Assembly (NCBI RefSeq): GCF_003287275.1
Contig: NZ_QEVW01000009.1
Coordinates: 186,001 to 250,000 of the forward strand
From: Paenibacillus taichungensis
GTDB taxonomy: Bacteria > Bacillota > Bacilli > Paenibacillales > Paenibacillaceae
Direction: 5' to 3'
Length of the DNA: 64,000 bases
The notes below the pieces were generated by a model. That model made no database searches, was not told the DNA's origin, and saw only the letters and a list, made by a program, of their open reading frames with translations. Positions 17,539 to 26,108 of the stretch are shown in pieces (position 1 is the first letter of the stretch; every line of letters begins with the position of its first letter). Position numbers and translations under genes: made by a program.

Positions 17539-18207
17539 ATGTTTGGAAATGATTGGGACACGGTGCTTCAGGAAGAGACTGAAGCCGAGTATTTCAACAA
17601 CATTCGTTATGCACTCGCCGCCGAGTATAAAACACAGACCATCTTTCCACCCAAGGAAGATTTGTTCTCGGCTCTTAAACTGACTCCGTATCATAAGGTC
17701 AAGGCCGTAATTATCGGTCAGGACCCTTATCACGGAGCAGGTCAGGCTCAAGGATTAAGTTTCTCGGTCAGACCGGGGGTGCGTATTCCTCCTTCTTTGA
17801 AAAATATATATAAGGAGCTTCACGCGGATCTGGGTCTGCCGATTCCGAATCACGGATCGCTCGTTCATTGGGCAGAGCAGGGTGTGCTGTTGCTGAATGC
17901 AGTTCTGACGGTACGTGAAGGACAGCCGAACTCCCATCAGGGACTGGGTTGGCAGACGTTTACTGACGCTGTTATCCGGGCATTGAATGAACGTTCAGAA
18001 CCGATGGTATTTATGCTTTGGGGCAGTCATGCCCAGAAGAAAGGGGCGTTCATTAACCGGGATAAACACCTGGTGTTGGAGTCCACACATCCAAGTCCGC
18101 TTGCAGCACATCGTGGCTTCCTGGGCAGTCGTCCTTTTTCCAAAGCCAATGAATTCTTGACCTCCAAAGGTATTGAACCGATTGATTGGACGATACCGGA
18201 AAACTAG
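17539..18207 (+). CDS. ung: Uracil-DNA glycosylase, family 1
   Basis: Base-excision repair enzyme that removes uracil from DNA. The 222-residue product has the water-activating motif GQDPYHG (residues 60-66, D62), the uracil pocket LLLNAVLTV, and HPSPLAAHRGF near the C-terminus. The ATG at 17539 follows AAAGGAG at a good distance; the frame runs 16 codons upstream without a site. The 18223 gene begins 15 bases later and may be cotranscribed. Confidence 0.97.
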   Translation: MFGNDWDTVLQEETEAEYFNNIRYALAAEYKTQTIFPPKEDLFSALKLTPYHKVKAVIIGQDPYHGAGQAQGLSFSVRPGVRIPPSLKNIYKELHADLGLPIPNHGSLVHWAEQGVLLLNAVLTVREGQPNSHQGLGWQTFTDAVIRALNERSEPMVFMLWGSHAQKKGAFINRDKHLVLESTHPSPLAAHRGFLGSRPFSKANEFLTSKGIEPIDWTIPEN

Positions 18208-18222
18208 AAAAACGGGGGGGCG

Positions 18223-18648
18223 ATGGCATTGCGACATTGGGTAGGACGGAAAGTAGCCGTATATCGTGCAACCGGCATACGAGAGCCACTGAAAGGAACG
18301 CTGGTCGAGTGGGATGAAGAAGCGGATTGTGTACGAATCGGACCCAAGCGGATCAAGGTATCGTTCGACAATATCGCAATGATCCGGCCTCTGCCTGAAG
18401 AGAGCCTTCCCTTGAAAAAAGCGCGATCCGAGGTGCATAAGGTTGGATATGTGATGAAAAAGGCCGTACAATTTGAAAATGCCATCTATTTCAAATCACA
18501 GGTTATGATTTGGCGTCGGGCCAAAATTGTAGCATTATCCACAACCATTATACGTCATGATGAGGATCAGGTTGAGCTTGCAGACGGCCGGATTCTTCGC
18601 AAGGACAAGCATATGTTTGTGGTGCGCTCACGGCGTGGAATACGATAA
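18223..18648 (+). CDS. Hypothetical protein downstream of ung
   Basis: The 141-residue basic product begins WVGRKVAVYRATGIREPLKGTLVEWDEEADCVRIG, which looks like an SH3/Sm-like small beta barrel, and has a second half with FKSQVMIWRRAKIVALST. No family is recognised. GGGGGG lies 2 bases before the ATG, which is close, so initiation may be weak or coupled to ung, which ends 15 bases upstream. Confidence 0.65.
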   Translation: MALRHWVGRKVAVYRATGIREPLKGTLVEWDEEADCVRIGPKRIKVSFDNIAMIRPLPEESLPLKKARSEVHKVGYVMKKAVQFENAIYFKSQVMIWRRAKIVALSTTIIRHDEDQVELADGRILRKDKHMFVVRSRRGIR

Positions 18649-18757
18649 GTCCAATGATATTTAATATTCATTTCATGCAAAGATCATATGGATTTAATGT
18701 TCGGCCTTTATAGTAAACAGTAACAACCCCTTCTAAATGATGTGTACTAATTATGGG

Positions 18758-18792
18758 AGCCCGGCCGGCTGCAAACGGTCGGGTGTTTTTTT
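18758..18792 (+). terminator. Intrinsic terminator
   Basis: CCCGGCCG/CGGTCGGG with an 8-base loop, followed by GTGTTTTTT. Confidence 0.85.
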
Positions 18793-18881
18793 ATTCACTT
18801 GAGTATGATGAGTGATGTAACATAGTATTTACATTCATGTTATACACTAATGAAATAGATAATGAGAAGGAGTGAAACCCA

Positions 18882-19466
18882 TTGAAACGTATATGTGTTT
18901 TTGCAGGCTCCAACCCGGGAAATCACCCCGATTACACACAGCAGGCTATTAAATTGGGTAAACAGATCGCCGATAGTGGGTACGCACTTGTCTATGGGGG
19001 ATCATGTATGGGATTAATGGGCGCGGTAGCCGATGCTGCTCTGGAACAGGGTGGAGAAGTGATTGGTGTCATGCCAACTGGCTTATTCCGGGGAGAGGTC
19101 GTTCATGGAGGACTTACGCAGCTGATTGAAGTGGGAACGATGCATGAACGCAAGGCAACGATGGCCGAGCTGTCCGACGGATTTGTGGCGCTTCCTGGTG
19201 GGATGGGTACATTTGAAGAACTATTTGAGGTTCTTTGCTGGGCACAAATTGGTATTCATCGTAAACCCGTTGGTTTGCTAAATGTAAACGGATATTACGA
19301 GCCGTTGATGAAAATGGTTGAGCACAGCGTGCATGAAGGATTTTCCAATACCTCACATCTCAGTCTATGGAGTCTGGAATCTGATCCCGCTGAACTATTG
19401 AACCGGATGTCCTCCTATATTCCGGCACAATTGACTCAGAAGTGGTCTCAGCTTCAGGATAAGTAA
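18882..19466 (+). CDS. LOG family protein (TIGR00730), nucleotide 5'-monophosphate phosphoribohydrolase
   Basis: The 194-residue protein has the family motif PGGMGTFEE (residues 105-113) and the upstream R90-K91 of MHERKATM that bind and hydrolyse cytokinin- or purine-riboside monophosphates. It also starts with the Rossmann-type [12 protein letters not shown]. It is similar to YvdD of Bacillus. The TTG start has AGAAGGAGTGA upstream. Monocistronic. Confidence 0.92.
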   Translation: MKRICVFAGSNPGNHPDYTQQAIKLGKQIADSGYALVYGGSCMGLMGAVADAALEQGGEVIGVMPTGLFRGEVVHGGLTQLIEVGTMHERKATMAELSDGFVALPGGMGTFEELFEVLCWAQIGIHRKPVGLLNVNGYYEPLMKMVEHSVHEGFSNTSHLSLWSLESDPAELLNRMSSYIPAQLTQKWSQLQDK

Positions 19467-19521
19467 CTACCCGCTCCAGCGGAAAACTTTCCGATGTGCC
19501 CAAGCAAGTTCCCTCCCAAAA

Positions 19522-19530
19522 CATAGTCTA
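19522..19530 (+). promoter_or_regulatory. SigK-like -10 element of the second yjcZ-like gene
   Basis: CATAGTCTA fits CATAnnnTA, 34 bases before the ATG, the same distance as at the first YjcZ-type gene. No clear -35 AC. Confidence 0.45.
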
Positions 19531-19564
19531 TAGTGTACTTTCTTAAAAGAGGGGAGTGTCACTC

Positions 19565-19696
19565 ATGAGCGAAATCAAAGGCACAGGATACGGTTACGGA
19601 TACGGCGGCTTTGGCGGTGGAGCATGGACATCAACAGGCGCAATTCTGGTATTGTTCATCCTGCTCGTTATCATCTCTCGTACATTCGTACTGTAA
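19565..19696 (+). CDS. YjcZ family sporulation protein (copy 2)
   Basis: A 43-residue product with a Gly/Tyr-rich N-terminus (GTGYGYGYGGFGGGAW) followed by the hydrophobic segment STGAILVLFILLVII shared with the copy at 6120-6245. AGGGGAG precedes the ATG. The two copies differ in their N-terminal halves but keep the tail, as in the YjcZ family. A hairpin follows. Confidence 0.9.
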   Translation: MSEIKGTGYGYGYGGFGGGAWTSTGAILVLFILLVIISRTFVL

Positions 19697-19767
19697 TTCG
19701 GTCAGCCATTCCTGGACGGTGACATAGTTGCCGGGGCAATGCCCGATGAAGAAATGGCCTTTCCAAA

Positions 19768-19809
19768 GAGACGCCGGTACGGTCGGCGTCTCAGGGGAAC
19801 GGTTTTTTT
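19768..19809 (+). terminator. Probable terminator
   Basis: A perfect GAGACGCCG/CGGCGTCTC stem, with the T tract 10 bases further on, ends the YjcZ-type gene less tidily than usual. Confidence 0.5.
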
Positions 19810-19870
19810 GTTTGCAAAAAAAAGGAACTCCGCCTCTAGGAAAAAGAGAGACAGAGTGGGCCAAGGTGAG

Positions 19871-20203
19871 TTAGACCGTTACCTCCGTATCACCAGGCAA
19901 ACTGAGTGTTTTCCAGGCAATATACAATCCGATTACAGCAGCAATAAGGGCCAGAATAGCGGCGATAACAGCCAACTGATCCAGACCACGCTGTGTGTTA
20001 ATGACAGATGCTTGATTACTTGTTTTGTCAGGAACGGCCAGCCCGCGAACGGATGCCTTTTTCATATGTTGGCGTGGTCCGGGGGGCGTTCTTGTTTTGC
20101 TGCTGGGTTTGCCGGATCTGCTTTTGGCAGAAATTCTGGGTAAAGGAGTTTTCTGGGAGGAAGTTGTGTGAGATACAGATCTCTTCTTGTTTAGGGGTTT
20201 CAA
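19871..20203 (-). CDS. Hypothetical basic protein with C-terminal membrane segment
   Basis: The 110-residue product has a long basic Ser/Thr/Pro-rich region (1-70) and a hydrophobic segment (about 76-96, LAVIAAILALIAAVIGLYIAW), giving a cytoplasmic tail with a C-terminal anchor. No family is recognised. The TTG start has an ideal AAGGAGGT site upstream. Confidence 0.65.
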   Translation of the reverse strand: MKPLNKKRSVSHTTSSQKTPLPRISAKSRSGKPSSKTRTPPGPRQHMKKASVRGLAVPDKTSNQASVINTQRGLDQLAVIAAILALIAAVIGLYIAWKTLSLPGDTEVTV

Positions 20204-20423
20204 TGAGCGACCTCCTTACAGCGGAGTGCAGTTGTCTATGACTGATACTATATTATGTCTGCTTTACAGATTGAGTTCACAAAATGAGTGAATCCCCAGC
20301 ACCCCAAGATGTTACCCTATACACGGACGGAGCACACAATTAAACGCTCTGTTAATACAGGTATGACAAACTGTGTTTATAGTGAGAGTCATAGAGTTAA
20401 TGTTGATCTCAGGAGGGGCTGGA

Positions 20424-21161
20424 ATGAAAAAAGTTGAAAATATTGCCCATAGGGGAGCATCCGCCGTATGTCCCGAGAATACGATGGTTGCATTTGAACG
20501 CAGTTTGCAGCTTGGAGCGACAGGCATTGAAACGGATGTGCAGCTGTCCAGTGATGGTAGACTTGTACTGATACATGATGAGACGTTATGCCGCACTGCT
20601 GGAGCAGAAGGCTGGGTCAAGGATAAATCAGTTGAAGAATTGCGTACTCTTGACGCAGGAGCTTGGTTCCATGCCGATTTTGCCGGAGAACGCATTCCAT
20701 CTTTGGATGAATTATTCGATCTGGTTCGGGGAAAAGACATACTACTTAACCTGGAATTGAAAAATGGTATTGTTAGTTATAAAGGAATGGAAGAAAAGTT
20801 GATACAAGCGATTCGGGATTGGGATATGGAACAACAGGTCATTCTGTCCAGCTTCAATCATGCCTCGTTAGTGAGGTGCAAACGGCTTGCTCCGGAAATT
20901 CGCACAGCAATTCTATATATGGAAAAGCTCTACCGCCCATATGATTATGCGGCCAAACTGGAAGCTTCTGCTCTTCATCCCTACAAGCTGGCTGTAACAC
21001 GAGAGGAAGTTGCTGCTGCACTGGCTCAGGGAATTGCAACACATCCGTTCACGGTGAATGATCCTACCGAAATGCAGGAACTGATCAACATGGGTGTGAA
21101 GGGAATCATTACGGATGTGCCTGATGTGCTGGCAGCATTGACTGCTGTACATAGTCGTTAA
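20424..21161 (+). CDS. Glycerophosphodiester phosphodiesterase
   Basis: The 245-residue protein is a GDPD-family enzyme that hydrolyses glycerophosphodiesters to glycerol-3-phosphate and an alcohol. Key residues: HRG at 9-11, E36 and D38 in GIETDVQ, H51 in LIHDETL, and later LNLELK (metal site) and VNDPTEM. There is no signal peptide, so it is probably cytosolic. The ATG at 20424 follows AGGAGGGGC. Ends at a terminator. Confidence 0.92.
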   Translation: MKKVENIAHRGASAVCPENTMVAFERSLQLGATGIETDVQLSSDGRLVLIHDETLCRTAGAEGWVKDKSVEELRTLDAGAWFHADFAGERIPSLDELFDLVRGKDILLNLELKNGIVSYKGMEEKLIQAIRDWDMEQQVILSSFNHASLVRCKRLAPEIRTAILYMEKLYRPYDYAAKLEASALHPYKLAVTREEVAAALAQGIATHPFTVNDPTEMQELINMGVKGIITDVPDVLAALTAVHSR

Positions 21162-21181
21162 TTCATATTTAAAACTGCGGT

Positions 21182-21219
21182 GCTGCATTGGAGTTCTTAT
21201 AATCCATGCAGCTTTTTTT
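21182..21219 (+). terminator. Intrinsic terminator
   Basis: GCTGCATTGGA pairs with TCCATGCAGC, followed by seven Ts. Confidence 0.85.
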
Positions 21220-21304
21220 AGTACAAAAATTCATTTATGCAATAAACATGTCCCATTTGTCCATTGCCAGAGACAGTTAGTTGACATACAATGGTCTATG
21301 GGAA

Positions 21305-21319
21305 TGAGAATCAATATCA
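21305..21319 (+). promoter_or_regulatory. Fur box upstream of the siderophore permeases
   Basis: TGAGAAT-C-AATATCA matches the 7-1-7 Fur consensus TGATAAT-N-ATTATCA at 12 of the 14 defined bases, 82 bases before the first permease gene. Confidence 0.7.
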
Positions 21320-21353
21320 ATATCAGTTATGTATTAATAGAGAGGTGAATGTT

Positions 21354-21404
21354 ATGTACATAGGATCTGTCTGCACCACTCATAACAAGGGTGGGGACAT
21401 ATGA
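21354..21404 (+). CDS. Candidate 16-residue leader peptide coupled to fecCD
   Basis: ATG at 21354 follows AGAGGTGA at a 5-base spacing and encodes MYIGSVCTTHNKGGDI. Its TGA overlaps the permease ATG (ATGA at 21401), so the peptide may couple or tune translation of the permease. The function is inferred only from its position. Confidence 0.5.
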   Translation: MYIGSVCTTHNKGGDI

Positions 21405-22456
21405 GTTCGAAAGTTTCATCGGCAAGTCAACCTACGGAATCACCGACAGCCAAAATACACACTCGTCCCTGGGCTGCCACATTGATCCTGACCGGGGGGA
21501 TTCTGCTGCTCGCACTGGGGATGGCGTTATCCATTTCGTTTGGGGCCGCAGATATTAAGCTGGGCGTTGTATGGGAAGCCATTTTTAACTTTAATCCTGA
21601 ACTGACTCCGCATCAGATCATATGGGAGATTCGGTTACCACGTATACTTGGCGGAGCGATGGTCGGTGCCTGCTTCGCTGTAGCCGGTGCGATTATGCAG
21701 GGGATGACCCGTAACCCGCTGGCAGATTCCGGGTTACTCGGACTGAATGCTGGCGCAGGATTTGCGCTCGCTGTCTGCTTTGCCTTTTTCCCAGGCATGC
21801 CATATATGTATATCATTCTGTACTCCTTTGTGGGGGCAGGACTTGGGGTTCTATTGGTTTATGGTTTCGGTGCAGCGTCCAAATCCGGACTTACACCTCT
21901 CCGGCTCGTTCTGGCGGGGGCGGCAGTGTCTGCGATGTTGTCAGCACTAAGCGAAGGGATTGCACTGTATTTCAAAATTGGACAAGATCTCGCTTTCTGG
22001 ACAGCTGGTGGTGTAGCCGGGACGAAGTGGTCCCAGTTAGAGGTCATGTTCCCTTGGGTTTTGGCTGCGCTTATTGCAGGGATTATTATTTCCCGTTCCA
22101 TTACGCTGCTTAGCTTGGGAGAAGACATTGCGGTTGGGTTGGGTCAACGTACTGGCTTGATCAAGCTGGTTGGTCTGATTGTTGTCTTGATCCTCGCGGG
22201 TACAGCCGTATCCGTGGTGGGTGCTGTTGGTTTTGTAGGGCTTATCATTCCCCATCTCACACGTAAATTGGTTGGGGTCGATTATCGCTGGATTATTCCA
22301 TGTTCCGCAGTGATGGGCAGTCTGCTGCTCGTATTCGCAGATCTGGCTGCACGTATGATTAACCCGCCATATGAGACGCCAATTGGCGCCTTGGTTGCCC
22401 TAATTGGGGTACCTTTCTTCCTCTATCTGGCGCGTAAAGAAAGGAGGACTCTGTAA
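21401..22456 (+). CDS. FecCD-family siderophore ABC transporter permease (subunit 1)
   Basis: The 351-residue product has about nine or ten membrane segments and the FecCD-type sequences EIRLPRILGGAMVGACFAVAG (~72) and QGMTRNPLADSGLLGLNAGAGF, GFVGLIIPHLTRKLVGVDYRW near the C-terminus (the loop that contacts the ATPase). It imports iron-siderophore complexes. It overlaps the leader ORF by ATGA and is followed after 2 bases by subunit 2. A Fur box lies upstream. No cognate ATPase or binding protein follows in this operon. Confidence 0.93.
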   Translation: MSSKVSSASQPTESPTAKIHTRPWAATLILTGGILLLALGMALSISFGAADIKLGVVWEAIFNFNPELTPHQIIWEIRLPRILGGAMVGACFAVAGAIMQGMTRNPLADSGLLGLNAGAGFALAVCFAFFPGMPYMYIILYSFVGAGLGVLLVYGFGAASKSGLTPLRLVLAGAAVSAMLSALSEGIALYFKIGQDLAFWTAGGVAGTKWSQLEVMFPWVLAALIAGIIISRSITLLSLGEDIAVGLGQRTGLIKLVGLIVVLILAGTAVSVVGAVGFVGLIIPHLTRKLVGVDYRWIIPCSAVMGSLLLVFADLAARMINPPYETPIGALVALIGVPFFLYLARKERRTL

Positions 22457-22458
22457 CC

Positions 22459-23490
22459 ATGGAATCCTCAACTCTGGTTGGAGCAGAACGCAAAAAGAGA
22501 ACAAAAAGCACCATTGTCATGATTGTGCTTGGTGCGTTGATTATTACGGCTTTTATTATCAGTATGAATACAGGGTTCACTCGGCTTTCTCCACTTGAGG
22601 TTATGCGGACCTTGTTTGGCGGTGGGACGGCAAAGCAGGAACTGATCCTGTTTGAATTCCGTTTGCCGCGTATCGTCATTTCGGTTCTGGTTGGTGCAGG
22701 ACTTGCGCTGTCCGGTTGTATTCTGCAGGGGGTATCCCGAAATCCTCTGGCTGATCCAGGGATTCTGGGTATCAACGCTGGAGCGGGATTGGTTGTGATG
22801 TTGTTTGTATCCTTCTTCCCAACAACGACGGCGGCTCCGGTATTTTTGCTGCCAATTCTGGCCCTGATCGGTGCAACATTTGCTGCATTTCTGATTTATG
22901 TGCTCTCTTACAAAAAGGGAGAAGGTCTCATGCCTACGCGCATGTTGCTTACAGGGATTGGGGTAGCTGCAGGGATCAGCTCAGCTATGATCGTACTTAC
23001 ACTTCGGCTCAGTCCGGAGAAGTATCAATTTGTGGCCACTTGGATGGCAGGTAGCATCTGGGGTTCCAACTGGAAATTCGTAACAGCGTTGCTGCCGTTT
23101 CTCATTGTCCTTGTGCCGCTTGTTCTGTATAAAGCCCGTGTGCTCAATGTGCTGAACCTTGGCGATCAAACAGCGAGTGGTCTCGGCGCACCGGTGGAGC
23201 GTGAAAGACTGATCCTACTGGCTGCTGCCGTGGGACTGGCCGGATCATGCGTATCCGTCAGTGGCGGCATTGGTTTTGTGGGTCTAATCGGTCCACATTT
23301 GGCACGTCGTCTCGTGGGACCAAAACATCAGTTCCTTTTGCCTGCATCCGCTCTGGTCGGATCATTGCTTGTGCTTGTTGCAGATACGCTGGGACGCGTA
23401 ATCTTGCAGCCTTCAGAGATTCCGGCAGGTATTCTGGTTGCCATCATTGGTGCCCCGTACTTCCTGTATCTCTTGAGCAAAACGAAATAG
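22459..23490 (+). CDS. FecCD-family siderophore ABC transporter permease (subunit 2)
   Basis: The 343-residue paralogue of the preceding permease has the same landmarks (FRLPRIVISVLVGAGLALSG, QGVSRNPLADPGILGINAGAG, GFVGLIGPHLARRLVGPKHQF) and about nine or ten hydrophobic segments. It forms the heterodimeric channel with subunit 1, only 2 bases upstream. An ABC half-transporter starts 44 bases downstream. Confidence 0.93.
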   Translation: MESSTLVGAERKKRTKSTIVMIVLGALIITAFIISMNTGFTRLSPLEVMRTLFGGGTAKQELILFEFRLPRIVISVLVGAGLALSGCILQGVSRNPLADPGILGINAGAGLVVMLFVSFFPTTTAAPVFLLPILALIGATFAAFLIYVLSYKKGEGLMPTRMLLTGIGVAAGISSAMIVLTLRLSPEKYQFVATWMAGSIWGSNWKFVTALLPFLIVLVPLVLYKARVLNVLNLGDQTASGLGAPVERERLILLAAAVGLAGSCVSVSGGIGFVGLIGPHLARRLVGPKHQFLLPASALVGSLLVLVADTLGRVILQPSEIPAGILVAIIGAPYFLYLLSKTK

Positions 23491-23534
23491 AAAGCAATCA
23501 TGTTGTATGGTTGCTATAAGGAGGACTCCAGTCC

Positions 23535-25250
23535 ATGCTTCGCCGTTTCTTTGCCTATTACAGGCCTTACAAAAAGCTGTTCATTCTGGACTTTAGCTGC
23601 GCGATTTTTGTAGCTCTGCTGGAACTGGCCTTCCCGCTGGCAGTTAATAGAGTCGTGGATGACCTTTTGCCAGGGGGACGCTGGGACTGGATATTATGGG
23701 CATGTCTTGCGCTGCTCGCGATCTATCTATTAAACTCGTTCCTCAACTTTGTTGTTACATACTGGGGACATAAGCTTGGTATTAATATCGAGACCGATAT
23801 GCGTAAGGCACTTTTTAACCATGTACAGAAGCTGTCATTTCGTTTCTTCGACAATACCAAAACCGGACACCTAGTCTCTCGTATGACCAATGACCTCATG
23901 GATATCGGCGAGATTGCCCATCATGGCCCGGAAGATGTATTTATCGCAGTGATGACGTTGATCGGTGCATTCAGCATCATGATGAGCATCAACGGAAATC
24001 TGGCCGTATTAACATTTATTATCGTACCGCTCATTATTTATCTATCCTTGTATTTTGGCAGCAAGATGTCCAAGGCATTTAGCCGAATGTTTGGGGATAT
24101 AGCGGATTTTAACGCACGTGTAGAAAACAATGTAAGTGGTATTCGCGTGGTTCAGGCTTTTGCTAATGAAGAGCATGAAAAAGCACAATTCGCTGTGAAC
24201 AATAGCCGCTTTCGTCAGACCAAACTGATCGCGTACAAAATCATGGCTTGGAACTCTTCCATCAGTTACATGCTGATGAAGCTGGTATCCCTTTTTGTAC
24301 TAGTTTGCGGCACTTGGTTTGTCATTAATGGAAGTATGAGCTATGGTCAATTTATTGCGTTCATTATGCTGTCCAATGTGTTTCTTACACCCATTCAGAA
24401 GATCAACTCCGTTATTGAGACGTATCCAAAAGGGATTGCAGGTTTCAAACGCTATACGGAATTGCTCGATATGGAGCCGGACGTTGAAGATCGACCGGGT
24501 GCCACTACGGTCTCTCATCTGCGTGGAGATATCCGATATGAGCAGGTGACCTTTGGCTATTCGGATCAGGAGCCTGTTCTGAAAGGGATTGATCTGAATA
24601 TTCACGCTGGCGAAACAGTGGCTCTTGTTGGACCATCCGGTGCAGGAAAAACAACGCTGTGCAGTCTGCTGCCTCGTTTCTATGATGTGCTGGAAGGTCG
24701 CATCACGATCGATGGTCAGGAGATTCAAGACATGACGCTGGATTCATTACGCAGTCAGATCGGAATTGTGCAGCAGGACGTGTTCCTCTTCGATGGGACA
24801 GTTCGTGAGAATATTGCGTATGGCAAGCTGGATGCAACAGAGGAAGAAATCTGGATGGCCGCTCGTCGTGCTCAGATGGAGACACTCATTACTTCCATGC
24901 CGGATGGGATGGACACGTTAATCGGGGAACGCGGTGTGAAACTGTCCGGTGGACAGAAACAACGTTTGTCCATTGCGCGTATGTTCCTGAAGAATCCTCC
25001 GATTCTAATTTTGGATGAAGCTACATCTGCACTGGATACTGAGACCGAAGCAGCGATCCAGCAATCCCTTGCGGAATTGTCCGAAGGACGGACTACCCTG
25101 GTTATTGCCCACAGATTGGCTACGATCAAAAATGCGGATCGCATTATTGTTGTTGCCGAGCAAGGGATTACAGAGCAGGGCAGACACGAAGAATTGCTTG
25201 AAGCAGGTGGAGTATACAGTCGTCTGCATTATGCACAGTTTGGTGCCTGA
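23535..25250 (+). CDS. ABC half-transporter (fused permease and ATPase)
   Basis: The 571-residue protein has a type-1 exporter membrane domain with about six helices (residues ~15-310) and a C-terminal ATPase: Walker A GPSGAGKTT (~366-374), Q-loop GIVQQDVFLFDGTVRENI, signature LSGGQKQRLS (~470), Walker B ILILDEATSALD (~490) and the H-loop IAHRLAT. The pair of membrane genes before it suggests an iron role, for example siderophore export or uptake of the IrtAB kind, but export of any hydrophobic compound is equally possible. It is 44 bases after subunit 2 and probably cotranscribed from the Fur-boxed promoter. Confidence 0.9.
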   Translation: MLRRFFAYYRPYKKLFILDFSCAIFVALLELAFPLAVNRVVDDLLPGGRWDWILWACLALLAIYLLNSFLNFVVTYWGHKLGINIETDMRKALFNHVQKLSFRFFDNTKTGHLVSRMTNDLMDIGEIAHHGPEDVFIAVMTLIGAFSIMMSINGNLAVLTFIIVPLIIYLSLYFGSKMSKAFSRMFGDIADFNARVENNVSGIRVVQAFANEEHEKAQFAVNNSRFRQTKLIAYKIMAWNSSISYMLMKLVSLFVLVCGTWFVINGSMSYGQFIAFIMLSNVFLTPIQKINSVIETYPKGIAGFKRYTELLDMEPDVEDRPGATTVSHLRGDIRYEQVTFGYSDQEPVLKGIDLNIHAGETVALVGPSGAGKTTLCSLLPRFYDVLEGRITIDGQEIQDMTLDSLRSQIGIVQQDVFLFDGTVRENIAYGKLDATEEEIWMAARRAQMETLITSMPDGMDTLIGERGVKLSGGQKQRLSIARMFLKNPPILILDEATSALDTETEAAIQQSLAELSEGRTTLVIAHRLATIKNADRIIVVAEQGITEQGRHEELLEAGGVYSRLHYAQFGA

Positions 25251-25307
25251 ACGTAACAGAGAGTTTGTGAACGTAATATAAGGAAGCTGTATATAAATTA
25301 AAAATTA

Positions 25308-25357
25308 ACGCCTTCATCTACTCATTATCTTGAGTAAGCGAAGGCGTCTTTTTTTAC
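25308..25357 (+). terminator. Intrinsic terminator
   Basis: ACGCCTTC/GAAGGCGT with an inner ACTCA/TGAGT stem, then seven Ts, ends the iron operon. Confidence 0.85.
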
Positions 25358-25405
25358 TTTTTAATATCACGTTGTGCCTGCTGGCGAGAGAAGAGTATCA
25401 CACAT

Positions 25406-25955
25406 CTAAGTCAGTGGATGTTTTAAAATACGTGGCATGACTTTGAGTAAACGATCTCTTGTGATCGGGTCATCGAAGTTCCATTTGGCGTTTGTCGTAT
25501 ACGTGTGTGCACGAACAGAGGCGTGGACAATCCATTGTTCCGCTTTCTGTTCTTCACCCACATTTTTCGCAATACAGCGCAGCTGCTCGGCGGTATTGCT
25601 GGCCGGATTGATAGTAAGTGTGGGCGCCACCTGCTCAAGCAACTCTCTCATCGCGTCCGAACGGTGCTCATAGACAATAAGGTCAGGCTCCAAACCTGCA
25701 ATAACGGAAGCGTTGTTGATTACACCCACATCTTGAATGTACTGCAATTGGTTCCGGTACACGATTTGATGACGGATGATGGTGAGTTCTGCGCCAACAG
25801 GCCGAATGCCCAGTGTCAGCATTGTCCGGCCATACTGCCCATCGCGACAATTTTGGAAGAGGGTGTGGCTCTGCTTTGCTGTCGCAGGCTGATAACAGCA
25901 CACCAATCAGGGTAATCATGAGTATAAGGGTACCGATCTTGTGTGTTGCGTCCAT
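25406..25955 (-). pseudogene. Decayed siderophore-binding lipoprotein gene
   Basis: On the minus strand the N-terminal frame encodes a lipoprotein signal (LIGVLLSACDSKAE) from the ATG at 25955. The rest of the binding protein continues in another frame (YIQDVGVINNASVIAGLEPD, then VAPTLTINPASN) and ends in NAKWNFDDPITRDRLLKVMP, which looks like the C-terminal end of a FecB/FhuD-type binding protein. About a third to a half of the usual ~310 residues is missing from the middle. So I see a frameshift near the start and an internal deletion. A Fur box lies upstream. Confidence 0.8.
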
Positions 25956-25993
25956 CGTTATGGTTTCTCCCGCATAGGCTACTCATTGGATGA

Positions 25994-26008
25994 TGTTAAT
26001 CATTATCA
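25994..26008 (-). promoter_or_regulatory. Fur box upstream of the decayed binding-protein gene
   Basis: TGTTAAT-C-ATTATCA matches the 7-1-7 Fur consensus at 13 of the 14 defined bases. It lies 38 bases upstream of the pseudogene start on the minus strand. Confidence 0.75.
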
Positions 26009-26108
26009 ATATAGTTCGAATGTGATCAGTATATCGAAAGCGGGGACAAACAGGCGGAAAACCTTTGCGCGAAAATAAGGGGAATTTGAAGGAGAGGAGA
26101 CAAAAGCT

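Noticed and set aside
25437-25915. Plus-strand frames opposite the decayed binding-protein gene
   Set aside because: They are shadows of a minus-strand remnant whose lipobox and FecB-like ends are recognisable.
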